NCBI RefSeq assembly: GCF_041296385.1
Contig: NC_091017.1
Coordinates: 49,412,214 to 49,476,213, forward strand
Direction: 5' to 3'
Length of the DNA: 64,000 nucleotides
DNA from: Aphelocoma coerulescens
Taxonomy: Eukaryota > Chordata > Aves > Passeriformes > Corvidae
Each line of letters begins with the position of its first letter. The first letter of the stretch is position 1. Of the stretch, positions 13,753-25,984 are shown one piece after another. The notes under the pieces are model-generated. The model was not told the origin of the DNA, did no database searches, and saw nothing but the letters and a program-made list of their open reading frames with translations. A program made the translations under genes and the position numbers.

Positions 13753-14845
13753 AATTCCATAGTTGTAGACCTTATATAATTTAAAAATAAGACTTAGGAT
13801 AAACATTACTTATTTACTCTCATGTTAAATAGAAGCCAGTAATTTTTTTTTTTTAAAACAGAAATATGTAATTAAGCTGTAGTTCTGTTTCAGGCCCCCT
13901 CACTGTTGTAGTGGAAGAAAGTGACATAAAGGGATGGTGAATGCCATCTAGATGCTAAATTGCAAATACTAGGAGCGTTCAAAGTTGAGGGTCTGACATT
14001 GCATTTGCCATTCACCACAGGTGTAGTCAGGTTTGCCATTGTTTTACTTTTCCCATGCCCATGAGACATGCAAACATGGGAAAACTGTAACGATGGTAAG
14101 AAAAATAGTGAGGGCTATTCCTGCTCAGTCTTATAATTTTTTTCCCCCAGTAGTTTACTTTTTGTAATTTGAAGCTGAAGTTCGAACCTGTTGGAACAAT
14201 TTCAGGAAAATGCACAGCAACTGATTATGCCAGATTCTGTAAATTCTTAACAATTTATGTTAAGGTAGCGATTCTGTTAGATTTACACAGATTTAACTAT
14301 GAATAGGTTGTGCTTTCTCATTAAAAGCTCTTTTCTTTACTGTTAATCTCTTTACTAAAGAGATTTAGAAATTGGGTCCACAAATTTGCATTCCTCTTTT
14401 TCATGTTTTCTAAGGTGTACATGCAGAGATTTTTGTGATAGGTGACTACAGTGTTCACAATATCCCTGCCAAACAAATCAAAAGAAGTTGAGATGACCTG
14501 TTTTAGTCACCTTCTCAGTTTCTGCCTGTTGATGTGGGCACATTTTTATATACACTTTCACTTTAGACTGCAATTGCTGCAAAGGCAGTTGTATTCATGT
14601 GTATAAAACAGGTGGAAAATGAGAGAGCTATCAGTTTTGCAGCTGTTGTCATGGAGCTGAGCTTCTTGTGTATGAGCAGTGTCCCAACACCTTATGAAAG
14701 GGGATTAAACCACAAGTGAAAGAGGGAATGGACAGAGGAGAAGAAATCTTTCAGCAGTCCCAAAGACAGGTAAATCTGTACAATAGATATGAATTGCAGC
14801 AGTGTTTTTCAAATGCAAAACATCTAAACACATGCTGTTCCCACC
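13753..14845. other. Unique non-coding DNA
   Basis: A poly-T run lies at about 13842-13854. Otherwise I see no feature. Confidence 0.6.
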
Positions 14846-15145
14846 TCACAGAATCATCAGGTTGGAAGAGACATTCAAGATCACTGAGTCCAGCCCATGC
14901 CCTAACACGACCTCAACTAAACCATGGCACTGAGTGCCCCATCCAGTGGTGACTCCACCACCTCTCCAGGCAGATGATTCCAGTACTTTATCACTCTTTC
15001 AGTAAAAAACTTTTCCCTAACATCCAACCTAAATTTCCCTTGGCGCAGCTTGGGACTGTGTCCTCTTGCTCTGTCAAGGTGCTGCCTGGAAAAAGAGACC
15101 AACCCCCACCCGAGTACAACCACGTCTCAGGTGGTTCCTCTCACT
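14846..15145 (-). mobile_element. CR1 LINE fragment, 3' end with ORF2 C-terminus
   Basis: The plus strand reads as the reverse complement of an avian CR1 3' end: it opens with CACAGAATCATCAGGTTGG and proceeds through the familiar 'agtccagccc' and 'aacccccaccc' sections. Translating the minus strand between 15123 and 14917 gives a remnant of the CR1 ORF2 C-terminus, including [20 protein letters not shown] followed by LPGEVVESP. This matches the known family block in which KFFT, RV, W, LP and EVV are conserved. It is a 5'-truncated, dead copy without the endonuclease or reverse transcriptase domains, as nearly all CR1 copies in birds are. Confidence 0.96.
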
Positions 15146-15534
15146 TCCTCTCACTGTACTATAATTTCTGATGGAAGAAAGATGTAGACTGATGTAGAAA
15201 GAATAATAATGGGTGAACAGATGGAAAAGTATGATGGTAGGAAACATCAGCCTGGAGGCTTTTTTGTGGGGAGTAAGAGTTATAATGAAATAAAATGAAT
15301 GTGGGATAGAGGTAAACAGAGTAGGGCAAACAAGGATGAAAAAGTGTGGCATGAATTTGAAAAGAGGCTATTAAAGGGGGAAAGGCCAAATAATTTGGTT
15401 GAAAATGCAGATAGTGCTCTGACTGTCATGTAGTCTCAGTTAAACTGTTCCTGTTCATGCTGCTACTTTATTAAACAGACTGAGTCTCAGTGGTCTGACA
15501 TGATTTTTGTTTTTACTTTATGCTGTTTTCTCAG
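15146..15534. other. Purine-rich non-coding stretch
   Basis: The plus strand is rich in A and G (gatggaagaaagatg and similar). This depletes stops on the minus strand and creates two overlapping frames of 76-92 codons, which are composition artefacts. The last ~25 bases (TTTTGTTTTTACTTTATGCTG and onward to TCAG at 15534) form a strong polypyrimidine/AG acceptor-like sequence. Confidence 0.55.
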
Positions 15535-15658
15535 TTATGAGTGACAGAGGAGTTTTATCTGCAGACATGTCAGCTTAAAAGGGAAGAGGTGTCGACAGGC
15601 AGCTCTTTGTGTGCGGTCCCTTTGCTTTGTCGTTCAGTCGGCTATTTGATCTGACAAG
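15535..15658 (+). other. CpG-retaining splice-flanked block, possible non-coding exon or conserved element
   Basis: The block lies between an acceptor-like TGCTGTTTTCTCAG (ending 15534) and a donor-like CAAG/GTATGA (GT at 15659-15660). A second possible acceptor CAG ends at 15564. Four CpGs fall within about 50 bp (near 15592, 15614, 15630 and 15639), although this window is otherwise CpG-poor. No frame is open across the whole block, so a coding exon is unlikely. A non-coding RNA exon or a conserved enhancer core would fit better. This rests on local sequence only. Confidence 0.22.
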
Positions 15659-16819
15659 GTATGATGCAAGAGTTGCCTATTTTCTATGTTGTGAAGGTGT
15701 TGGTAGACCTACACCTTAAAGGACATTGCTATCAAAGTCAGTATTCTGTTAGTAGAAGTGTAGGAAGTTCATAGTAATGGCCAGAGGTTTTGCACGGTCA
15801 CTGAATTACAGCATTTACAAGGTACTTGAAAGTTGTGTCTGTGGTTTCTATGAAAATAGGGGAAGGAGTGAAAGCTGACTGACTTTCTTCTAGATGTGTT
15901 TTCATAGCAGCATTACTGTGTGGTACAGTGGTTCTTCAGACTTTAACCTTTTTTTGTTAAATCCTTAACTATCTTGTTAGAAGCTGTAAGTCTTGTTCTG
16001 AGCTAAAAATTATCATTGTCTTCTATTTTTAGACCCAGACAAGAAATACAGTTGTGGTCTAGTGAAAGAGAAATAATGTGCTTGCATAAAATTTAAGGCT
16101 TCATAGAACTGGACTGTGGTAACTTTTTCTTTTACGTGCAAAACTCATAACTTTATGAAAAATGACACCATAAAATAGCTATGAGAAAAATGCAATGTTA
16201 TATGAAATTAAGAGGGAGAAGGAGTCTGAAGAGAGAGGCCTTTTAAGGTAATTTCAGCCATTTCCTAATTATGCTAATTATTAATAAAGCTTTAAATTTT
16301 CTATCACTGGTTACCAGCAATGTTTCACATGCAGGGACAAAAAGGACTAGAAACTCACTGGTACTTCTTTTGTGACCTGTGTTTGTAGCCTTATCATACC
16401 TACTGGAAGGTGTCAAAAATGCCTGCTCCATCTTCTATTAATAATAAGTGAATAGCATGAGAAGGCATCCTCTTGACAGCTTTCTATGTGCTAAATGCTG
16501 TAGGTGATGGACCTTTTAAGGAAGAAAGGCAAAGACCATTCTTGGTCTCTAATGGTGTAAAATAGCAAATAAGCTTTTGACTTAAGGAGGTAGATACAGA
16601 AGGCTAAAGCATCTATCATCTTGAACAAAAGTGCTTATTTTATCCACTTTCCATTTCCTTCAAGATTTTGGGTCACCTTGGATGCTAATCCTTTGATTCC
16701 AAATTTTAGGTCAAACCAGATACCAGATGATATTAAATATTCCACACTTAGAAAGAAAAGAAACCAAACCCCAAACTAACAAATCCCTCAGCATTATCTT
16801 TGTTCTAATATTTAGCATT
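15659..16819. other. Unique non-coding DNA
   Basis: No recognisable repeat or open frame of interest. Confidence 0.6.
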
Positions 16820-16948
16820 CCATGAGAATCCTAGAATGGCCTGGCTTGGAAGGGGCCTTGAAGACCTAGTGGTGCCAACCCTCTGCTGTGAACATGGACA
16901 CCTTTCACTAGACCAGGTCACACAGAGCTCCTTCCAACCTGGTTATAG
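16820..16948 (-). mobile_element. CR1 LINE 3' fragment, decayed
   Basis: The plus strand contains GAATCCTAGAATGGCCTGGC, then 'ttggaaggggccttgaag', 'ccaaccctctgctgtg' and 'cactagaccaggtcacacag', ending at 'ccttccaacctgg'. This is the reverse complement of the 3' terminal ~130 bp common to avian CR1 copies. No ORF survives. It is an older, shorter copy in the same orientation as the one at 14846-15145. Confidence 0.88.
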
Positions 16949-19900
16949 TCTGTCTTAATAAATTTCCCAATTTTTTTTGCTATACTGAAGCTTGAAATGA
17001 TCCTATTCATCTTCAGAGTGCTTCTCTGAAGCCTCCATTGGACTATGCTCTAATATCTTGGGAACTTTAATATCTAGTAGAGTAGATAGATCATGGCTTG
17101 TCGTGAGAATAGGAGTGATAGCAATTGAAGGCTATGGTCATGTCCTGTCAGTCAGTGGCTTTATCACCTTTGTTTGTACCGCTTCACTGGGGCAAGGAGG
17201 AGCCTTGTTGTCTCAGGAGAAGGCTAAATCATTCCTCTGGGAACCCTGGGGGATGGAAATAGGAATGCCCCTCAGGGCAGGGTTGGAGCCAGTTGCTTAG
17301 GGAATTGTGATCATCCTGTATTTTCAAATCTGTGTAGTATTGGTTCTTGTGATTCTTGTCATGATAGATGTATTTTGCATAGTCTAATTTGGTTTTTATT
17401 GGAAGTCCATCAGTTATTTCTGTTACAAGCTTCTTAAAAAACTACTTCTTTACAGTAGCCCTTTCAGAACAGGAATAAAAAGTCTACTAAGAAAACATGA
17501 CTCTGGTAACCTTTCTAAGAGGAAGAATGAACCTTCTTCCTTCAGTCATAGATTCTTCTGTATTTCCATAATGTGTAATTATTTCACTGAAGAAATAAGA
17601 ACAACACTGGTCCTGCATGATGTTCAATTCCCCACTTAAGTATGTGATCATCATCACATAGAGCTTTTCTCTTGAGGCTTATACAAGCAGGAATGTAAGG
17701 ATTACACAGAGTGTATCATGTACATTGTACTACTTCCTGACAGTCTAGAATATCACAGAGCACAATAGTAGTGCCTCTCTTGGAATGACTGCTGACTTTC
17801 TTTTGTCAGAACCATGAAGATAAATCACATAAGCTTCTTAAAGTTGGAATAATAATCTTTGGTGATTAAAACAGCTGACGAAAGCTTTAGAAGTTGGCTT
17901 GTTGCCACATGCTGATTTCCTGTCATGCCAGGTAATGTTGTTTGACCAGTTACTGGCAAAGTTTCCTTCTCAGGACGTTGCTTTTTCAATTTTTTTTTTT
18001 TTTTTTTTAAATAGCAAGCCTCAAGCTTCAAATTTAACAAACCTATTAGCTATATTCAACCCTTTCTTAGCTGTTAATGCTTACCTGTAATGGTAAATTT
18101 AATTTTAAAGTGAACAAAATGCTGATTTGTTGCAATGCTCTTAAAGACAAAGTAATTGTCTCAAAGATTTAAAGCCAGAGCTTTATGGTAAACTTGCCTT
18201 TTTGCAATATTTTTCATTGTCTGTGATGAAGCAGTACACAGTTGCCAGTATCCTTCTTATTTTTACAGAGTTATCATACCTTGTAAGTCAAAGAATAGAA
18301 ATTACTATTGATGTTAGTGTTGTATAGATAGTGTTGGTGGGTGGTAAAAGGCATGTGTGTTCTCTGTGTTTGGATTCAGTACCACAACTAGGCTCACAGA
18401 TTTAACTGTAAATACATATTTTAACAAATTTGGAAATTTTACATCAATTTCAGGAAAAATAGAAGAAAACAGAGGTTTTGAAATGAAACATGAAATAGAA
18501 CATCTTTGGAGTAGCCCTTACATTACTTAGTTTGATGTCTGTTTATTTTACCTTATAAGTTTCATTCTGAACTGTCAGATTTTATTTGACAAAAAAAGTC
18601 AAGTTAAGGCTTTGAAAGTCTGGGGGGAAAAAGGGGGGATAAAAGGGTGATTTCTGACTAGAATTTAGGATTTTAAAATAAATTAAACTTATCTTTCTGT
18701 TAAGATAATAGTTAATAATTTTTGTGTTTGGGAACTTGGAAGGAGAGTTAATGATACTAAGCTTGGTATAAGGTATCAGTTCCATCTAAAGATGGTATCT
18801 TTAGATTACCACAGATAGGTTTCAGAGTTATCATATTAGATGAATGAAGCAATTCACAGCTTTCCAAATTCTTTTTGTCATACTCTTTGTATATGCAGTG
18901 AACGTGCATCTATGTTTACCAGGCTCATGTTTATTATTCTTTTTGCTTGTTGATGCAAATTTTGTAGGTGCAGAATTAAAAAAGCTTTGGTTTGTGGGCC
19001 TTAGTTTCCAACTTTCTGCATATGATTGGTTTTCTGATGCTTGACTCATTTCCTGAACTTTTTTTCTGCTAGTTTCTGTTCAGAAAAACAATATCTGAAC
19101 TTCAGCTTACGGTGTACATGGTTTCTTTTGTCTATTTGAAACTAGAGTTAAATTATATTTATTTAATAAAGAAGGAATTCAGTTTTCAATATAATGCTCA
19201 CCCTGTAATATGAAGCAGTACTTTTCATCATATGACTCCATTTTAATACAATATCAAAGCTTCTGCTGCTTATTTTTCTTTGGAAGTCCAGCTAGAATTC
19301 TGAAAAGCCCACAGACCTTCCAGGTTATATTTGAAATTCTTCTGAGATGACAATACTTATTCAGTCAATGGTTAAATTCGTATTATTCCTTGTGTGAGCC
19401 ACAATTCCTCAAGTGTGGTGGCATAATTATACTCTCCTGTGGTGCAATTATACTGGTGCTTGTTTCACATTGTGGAGTCCTACAGTGATAAACATCTCTT
19501 CTAAGAGAGATAGCACAGTTTTTATATCTCTCCTAATATATTTTTGATGATATTTACATACCTTTAGAGAGTATGCATATCTTGAGTTTTGGATGGTTTT
19601 GTTCTGTTTGCACAAGAAGCAGCTGTTCTCTGAACTAGATTCTTGTCTTGGACTTTTAATGAAGCAAAGGGAAAGATAACATTAAAAAATTCTCAATAAT
19701 GCTGATACTAATATATATTCTAGTTATCTTCTATTGAGATTTTGAACCCTTTCATCCTTGTGCCTATTACATTGTGCTCTTTACTGACCAGGTAATCCAA
19801 GATGCTATTGTAGCAACTTCTACACCCTACATGGCAAGACAAGGGCAACAGGGAATCAGAGACTTTGGCTTTTCCACCTGCAAAAACTAATGAACAGTAA

Positions 19901-20639
19901 TTCCTCTGCTTTAGAGGGGAATCAAATTGTTAGAGTAGTCTAAATTTTGAGTTGGTGTGTTGCATGAAGAATGAGAGCTGGTACCTTACTTTTCTAGTAA
20001 GTGTGAAAGTAAAAGGGAGGTGGTAGTAGATGATCTACTTGTTTCAAATATATATAAAGCCAGCAGCAATGACAGTGTGCATTAAGGACAGGAGAATGAG
20101 GTCAGTTTAATGAAATAAGATAATGTATAAAGAAATATATTTTATTTATTTTCTGTGTTGCTGAAATCCTGACAAAATTAGAATGATGCATGCTAATTTA
20201 GTCAACTGGATTTTTATCTTTAGGAGTCCTCAGATGTCTTGTATTTTTGATTTATTTCTGTATGTTTCAAATATAAGCATAACATTTTTAGAAATTATTT
20301 TTAAGTTATCATTTCAGATTGCACTTTTGAGGAAATCACTTGTTAATTTTTGATAGCTATGGTCTAAGTAAATTTTAACAATGATTACTAAGTGTGTTTC
20401 TATGAGCAATAGGACATAGGTATAAAATGATAGGATGGAAATGAATTTCAGAGGTCAGAACTTAAATCAGAGCTGGTGTTAAAATCTTACATAGACATCT
20501 ACCTATTGAGATGTGGCTTTGGCTGGCACGTTTCAGTCTGCCATTGAAATGAATCGTCCTGCTCTTCTCCCTACTTTAAGCTGCACGTGCCCATCAACCT
20601 ATTTGCAGTTAGAAGATGTCTGAAACCTTTTTGTCTGTT
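16949..20639. other. Unique AT-rich non-coding DNA
   Basis: Contains an 18-base T run at 17991-18008. A G-rich patch at 18622-18647 has two runs of six G and one of three. No gene-like frame is present: the overlapping opposite-strand frames at 18831-19049 are short and hydrophobic by AT composition only. Confidence 0.55.
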
Positions 20640-20960
20640 ATTGTTTTTGACAGGTTAATTTTCATCTGAATCAGCGAGGTGACCTGACATGTTTGTTGCC
20701 TGGTTGTTTATGTAATGTCACAATGAGAGCAGCAGAGATATGTGCCCACAGCCATTGCAGAAGGCGCTCTGTACCCTTTGGTCACAGACGGAGACAAGAC
20801 TGCCAAAGCTGAATGAGAAGTAACAGCAGAAGTATTTGCATGACTTTGCTTGATAAATGCACTGAGCTGTTCAAAGTAAATTCTTATTCAGTAAACATCA
20901 GGTTTCAAACAAAGGATATCCATTAAAACAACGGCGATTGCCAAGCCTGTGTTTTAAACA
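20640..20960. promoter_or_regulatory. Possible conserved non-coding element
   Basis: About 320 bp with balanced composition and five CpGs (cagCGagg, aaggCGctct, agaCGgag, and two in acaaCGgCGattgcc), which is unusual for this CpG-poor window. It carries an octamer (ATTTGCAT, near 20838), a TGACCTGACA nuclear-receptor-like half site, an AACAAAGG Sox/TCF-like site and an ATTA core. No frame is open and no repeat family fits. Constraint is an inference from composition and motif density, not from alignment. Confidence 0.22.
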
Positions 20961-21251
20961 TGTAGAATCAGTTTATTGGGAACTTACAGCTGGAGCTCTC
21001 TAAGTTCAGGAGAGAGCTTGAAGGAGAAATACTTATCCACTTAGAACTACTAATTGAGCAAATCCTTGAATGTTTAAATTTACATTTGGAGCTTTGGCCA
21101 TAGATGTAGTTTTATTTTCAAGGGCATGAAAATGTAACAGCAGATCTGGTGTTTAGCTACAAATGCTAATGGCAATGCTAGCAATACTAATTTGAGTCTG
21201 AAAAGGTTTAACAGGGCCCTGGTTAATTGAACTGACTGTTTTGAGTTGCCA
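20961..21251. other. Unique non-coding DNA
   Basis: No feature recognised. Confidence 0.6.
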
Positions 21252-21294
21252 CTGTTGGAGTGACTTACCATATGCTTCACTGTTACTAATTGTA
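21252..21294. repeat. Dispersed short repeat, copy 1 (partner at 23511)
   Basis: TGGAGTGACTTACCATATGC and the following 15 bases (21256-21290) match 23511-23545 at 33 of 35 positions. A weaker match continues for about four more bases at the 3' side. No longer shared flank is visible. Unlike copy 2, this copy does not abut a poly-T run. Confidence 0.8.
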
Positions 21295-23494
21295 ACTGTG
21301 CCAGTCAGACCCATCTGTTTTATGGCACATGCTATAAAATATATAATTTACCAAGTGTAAATCTATTTTATAAACATCATCTTTCAAGTAATTGGGAAAA
21401 AGACTATAGGTGGCAATTCAACTTTATCATGCTATCCACTTCAGCATTTTAGCTTTTACAGTCTGGCAGACTAGACAAACAAAAGTCTTATGGCATGACC
21501 AGAAAAGAGAGAATGCATGGAGAATTTGGAAAAAAACCTGAACTCTTCACTCTGGTCACAACAAATTATGTGCTTAATTTCTTTTTTGTCTGTGCTAGCA
21601 GTTATGATTAGCCATTTTGGCCATCTTTAGTACTTGATGAATACTTGGCAGCATGTGGCATGGAAAGTATGAAACAGATGAGCCTTAACTGATAAAATGC
21701 AAATCTGATTTTTGTAGTACAACTTCCATAAGAAATGCTAAGTGCTGCTCACGAGTGAAGGAAGATCACTATATTGCTATATGTATATATGCTATATAGA
21801 TAGCATTTTCTATATTCCTCTGCTGCAAGCCATCAGTAAGCATTTTGATAATATGCAAAATTAAAAGGTCAGGAATTTCTCAGCATTTCTCAGTCTGTTT
21901 TAGCTAAATATTTTGTTACTAGATGTATCACAACAAGCAGCACTGAATGTTAGGAATAATCTGGTGTGGCAAAAAATAAATTTAGAAAGTGAAATCAAGT
22001 TATCAAAAGCAGGTAGCTAAGACAACTTAATGCTGGAGGGCATGAGGACTTGTGCACAATAAGGAAGCAAGGAAAAAGAAGTGAAGAGGTTGATTTTATT
22101 GCCTTAAAAGTTTGAACTGAAAGGGGAAGTACAAGGTTGTCAGTGATTAGTCTTTGCTAAAATATTAGCTGAAAGAAATGTGGATGTCAAAATCAGAGGA
22201 ACATAAATTAGCCTGAGATGCCTGTTAACAGCTATTTGCAGTGTTCATGTAGCATTAAAAGTGGATAGAAAAGTATCTGGATTTAATATTACAGAGCTGT
22301 CTATTGTTACAAACTTTTAAGAAGAGGTCATCTCTAAGTGAAATATTTCACACAAAATATCTCTGGACTAAGAGCAGTTACAGCTGTCTAGAGTAGATCC
22401 ACAATTCATAAGATCACCTATAGTATTCTTCATTAGTTTTTATATTCCACACGACCTCTTCAAAAATGCATTTGAACTTAAAATTTGACGGTTTTAAAAT
22501 AAAAGATTTAAGACCATTCAATATGGAGAAATGTTTTGGAGCTGGTTTTGCTCTGTTTTTCTATAAACTGAATGATAAGCTGGTACTTTTCTTTGTCCTG
22601 CTCTCTAAGTACATTAAATAAGTGGCATGCCAGGAATTAGTGGACCTATTGTGCTGCCAATTCAGTAAATCAAAATTCAGCTAGAACTCATGGCATAAAT
22701 TAACTGCTTTGTTTCATTGATGAAAAGGAGCTGCTATGACAATGTTTAGCTTATCTTTCAGTTTGTTATGAAAGTTTTAGATATCTGCCCTAATCTGCCA
22801 TAGCATGTAGATATTTTTTTGTTCTCTTTCTGCCTTTGTGCTTGGGTTGTGTTCTCCATGTCACTTTCTTCTGGGTCTAGGCATTGTCATGGAGGAGGTG
22901 TGGCAAAGACATGAGGGATCACTTGTTCCTGGTGGTTTCTGCCTCTGGTAGATGTGTTTAGATTTGACAGAAGGCACAGAGCCATTGGAAGAGGTGAAGG
23001 AAAGAGCAAGTTCTGTGTTTATACCCTTTTAAGTTATTTATTTGTTCTTCATCCTGAGCAGTGACAAATATCCCTCATCTGGGAGTCCCTATCCATTCTG
23101 TTCAGCTCTTTGGAATACCCCTGATGGGTAATTTGGATCAGCTGTCCTGGTTATGCTACTTCATGGCTTCTTGTGCACCTCTTCAGAGCATGAGACACTT
23201 AAAACTCCTTGACTTGTATAAGCACTACTTGGCAACAACTGAAACATCAATGTGTTATCAATTTTTTTCTCATCCTAAACCTAAAACACAGCCCTTTTCC
23301 AGCTACTAGAAAGAAAATTAACTCAATCCCTGCCAGAGACTGGACATGACAAAGCAATGTTCTTGAGTTAAAAAAACAGACTTAGCCAACTCTTCATCGG
23401 AACGGATGGCCACCTGCTTTTCTGAAATCATCAATGTATTTCGGTTTCCCACAACGTGGTATCAGTAAGTTTCCATCCTTTTATTTCCTTTCTT
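21295..23494. other. Unique non-coding DNA
   Basis: An AT-rich alternating patch (tatatgtatatatgctatatag) lies near 21775-21800. No CR1, LTR or gene-like frame is recognised. The 82-codon frame at 23061-23309 is considered chance. Confidence 0.55.
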
Positions 23495-23549
23495 TCCTTT
23501 TTTTTTTTTTTGGAGTGATTTACCATATGCTTCACTGTCACTAATAGTA
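23495..23549 (-). repeat. Poly-T run plus dispersed short repeat, copy 2
   Basis: A run of about 14 T (ending 23510) is followed directly by TGGAGTGATTTACCATATGC and 15 more bases (to 23545), a near-copy of 21256-21290. Read on the minus strand, this is a short sequence ending in a poly-A tract, the layout left by target-primed reverse transcription. The copied part is only about 39 bp, so a tiny retroposed or template-switched fragment is an inference. Confidence 0.7.
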
Positions 23550-24121
23550 TGGCTTCTCATAAGATAAATTCTACTTACCTGGTTTTGAGTGGTAACGTAT
23601 TTTTGAAAAGTGGCCCCCAGTTGCTGAGACTCCCACATCTCTAGAAGTGGATTTTGTGTGATTATTTTTCCATGCAGTATTTGAAAGTCCATTTTGCTCT
23701 AGGCAATTGGATCCAATGTAAGTGTGCTGCCTTTTCTCTCATGCTGAAACTTTAACATAAACAGGAGATGCAATGTCTGGTAAATGAAGACATCCACAGT
23801 TCTCTAGAAGATATGCCACAATTTGCTATAGGAAATATGATAAATTATAACCTAAAGACCTTTTCTTGGTATGTAAGTAACTAAATTCTGTTAATCTAGC
23901 CATGGTTCTTTATGAGTAGAATGGAGAAAAGAGCATTGAATATTGTCAGCTGAACAATGATCTCAGTCCAAATTTCAAGCAAATGTTGCATTATTTGTCC
24001 TATTCATTTTTTTCAAATCCTGCCTGTTTAGAATTGCCTTCTTTTGAACTGAGATCCCAAGATCAAAAATTGGGAAATTTGGTTTCTAATTTCCACTGTA
24101 TAGCACTCAGAAAATTAGTAT
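23550..24121. other. Unique non-coding DNA
   Basis: No recognised feature before the CR1 copy. Confidence 0.6.
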
Positions 24122-24745
24122 TCGGAGGAATCCTGTGGAGAAACACTTGGGGTGCTGGTAGATGAAAAACTGGACATGAGCTGGTTGTGTGCACTCACAA
24201 CCTAGGGAGTGAAGGGTACCCTGGGCTGCATGAAAAGCATGGGCAGCAGGTTGGGAGGGGATTCTCCCTCTCTACTCTGCAGTATTCCTGGAATACCATG
24301 TCTGGCTCTGGAGTCCTGTTGATGTGGGCCCAGAGGAGGGCAATGAAGATGATCAAAGGGCTGGAGCACATCTCCCATGAAGTCAGGCTGAGAGAGCTGG
24401 GGTTGTTCAGTCTGGAGAAGAGAAGGCTTTGGGCCTTCTAGCACTTACAGGAGCTCATAAGAAATGATGACCTGTTGCAACAGGACAAGGGGTGATGATT
24501 TTAAACTAAAAGAGGGATGACAAGACTAGACATAAGGAAGAAGATTTCTATAATGAGAGTGGTGAAGCAGTGGAACAGGTTGTCCAGAGATGATGCTGTA
24601 TACTTGGAAAGATTCAACGTCAGCTTGGATTAGGTTCTGAACAACCTGATCAAGTTGAAGATGTCACTGATCATTGCAAGGGGTTTGCACTAAATGACCT
24701 TTAAAGGTACCTTCCAACCCAAACCATCCTGTGACTCTATGATTT
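24122..24745 (+). mobile_element. CR1 LINE fragment, longest copy in the window
   Basis: The start matches the CR1 ORF2 region as 'cttggggtgctggtagatga' followed by 'gaaaaactggacatgagctgg'. It continues through 'ctgggctgcatgaaaagcat', 'cagaggagggcaatgaagat' and 'ctggagcacatctcccatga'. Within 24187-24441 the translated block [15 protein letters not shown] is a diagnostic part of the avian CR1 ORF2 C-terminus. After a frame-disrupting region comes the classical 3' UTR, from 'caacctgatcaagttgaag' to 'ccttccaacccaaaccatcc' and TGTGACTCTATGATT at the tail. About 624 bp remain. The middle of the region near 24290 appears shortened relative to the family, and the usual endonuclease and polymerase domains are missing. 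Confidence 0.97.
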
Positions 24746-25020
24746 AACATGTATATGCTTCATATATTACAGGTAACCTAAACTTAATTTGGTAAAGCTC
24801 TCTGACGTATTATGGAGCCTTAAATGCAAATGTTAAAAAATTAATAATAGAGCAGCCTGCTTTCGTATTTTTCAGTGGAAGACCCAGTTAGAAACAACAG
24901 ACTATGAAGAGATTATAATGTAGCTAATATTATGATTTATACCAGTAAAATGAAATTCAAGTTGGATATCACAGGGAATCTGGCGCAAGCAGTAAATCAC
25001 CTCTTCTGCCTTTAAATCTC
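24746..25020. other. Unique non-coding DNA
   Basis: No feature recognised. Confidence 0.6.
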
Positions 25021-25080
25021 TTATTCTGCTTCTTCAAGTGATAAAGTTCCTTATTCTGCTTCTTCAAGTGATAAAGTTCC
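25021..25080. repeat. Perfect 30-bp tandem duplication
   Basis: The 30-base unit that starts TTATTCTGCTTCTTCAAGTG and ends ATAAAGTTCC occurs twice in exact succession (25021-25050, 25051-25080). No mismatch separates the copies. Confidence 0.97.
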
Positions 25081-25984
25081 TTCATTTCCTGGGGCAGTGT
25101 AGTCCTCTAATCTGGCACTTTACCCATCTGCTGTCCCTACATTTATATAGATACTAAATTCCTTGGTGAAGGGCTGAAGAGCTTTCTTTTTTTTTTTTAA
25201 ATTGATGTAGTCTTCTTGTGTATTATTACTCCTATACACCCTATAGGGTATCTAAGAACTCACAGATGTGATGGTAATTCAAAAGGAACAAGAACACTAT
25301 GCACACAGATTTTTTCCCACAGGAAGTTACCATGTTTTGTTGATAAAATGTTAAGTATTAAATAGTTGACATAAATTTTCAAAAAACCCAAAAATTCACA
25401 CCTTTTCTGAAGTAAGATTAACGTGCTGCAAGAATAAAAGACCTGTTCACAATCTCTGAAAGCCTGCCATGTCATGTGTTGGCATCACAGTGAAATGAAA
25501 GAATTTGAACTGCATTCTTTATCAAAGTTTGAGTCTGGCTCTTAAATGCCAACTGTGCAAGAGGCCTCTGTGTGTAGTCATGATTTTTATCCTGTTTCCT
25601 TTAAAGTTTCTGTCTTTGTCAGTGCTGCCTTATGTAGTATCTGTTCTCATGCTCTGGATGTTGTTTGCTAACCCACTGAGGCTGATTATAATGCACCTGC
25701 CTTTTTGGTTACAGAAGTCACATTAAAAATAGGAGGCAGGAGAGAAAGGTGTCACAATAACTTACTAATATTACTATCTGAATAGTTGCTGCATATTTTT
25801 GAGAATTCCTGTTATCCAGTATTACTTGAATAAGAAAAGGAGAAGATGATTTTGCTGGTATTTTTGTTTTTTAAGAATACTTAACATCTCTGTTACCTGT
25901 CTTATTTTCACCTGTGAAATATTTTGGCCTTTGATGGGGGATTAAGTATTAGTGCAAACAGTGCTCTAATTGATATCATTGATG
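25081..25984. other. Unique non-coding DNA
   Basis: A poly-T run lies near 25189-25198. The 71- and 73-codon frames (25260-25475 minus, 25505-25726 plus) are hydrophobic but lack start or splice context and family resemblance. Confidence 0.55.

Noticed and set aside
15074..15389. Two overlapping minus-strand frames of 76-92 codons
   Set aside because: The minus strand is pyrimidine-rich here, which removes stops. Part of one frame lies inside the CR1 copy.
18622..18647. G-quadruplex
   Set aside because: Only three G-runs (6, 6, 3) with A-rich spacers. A four-run intramolecular motif is not clearly met.
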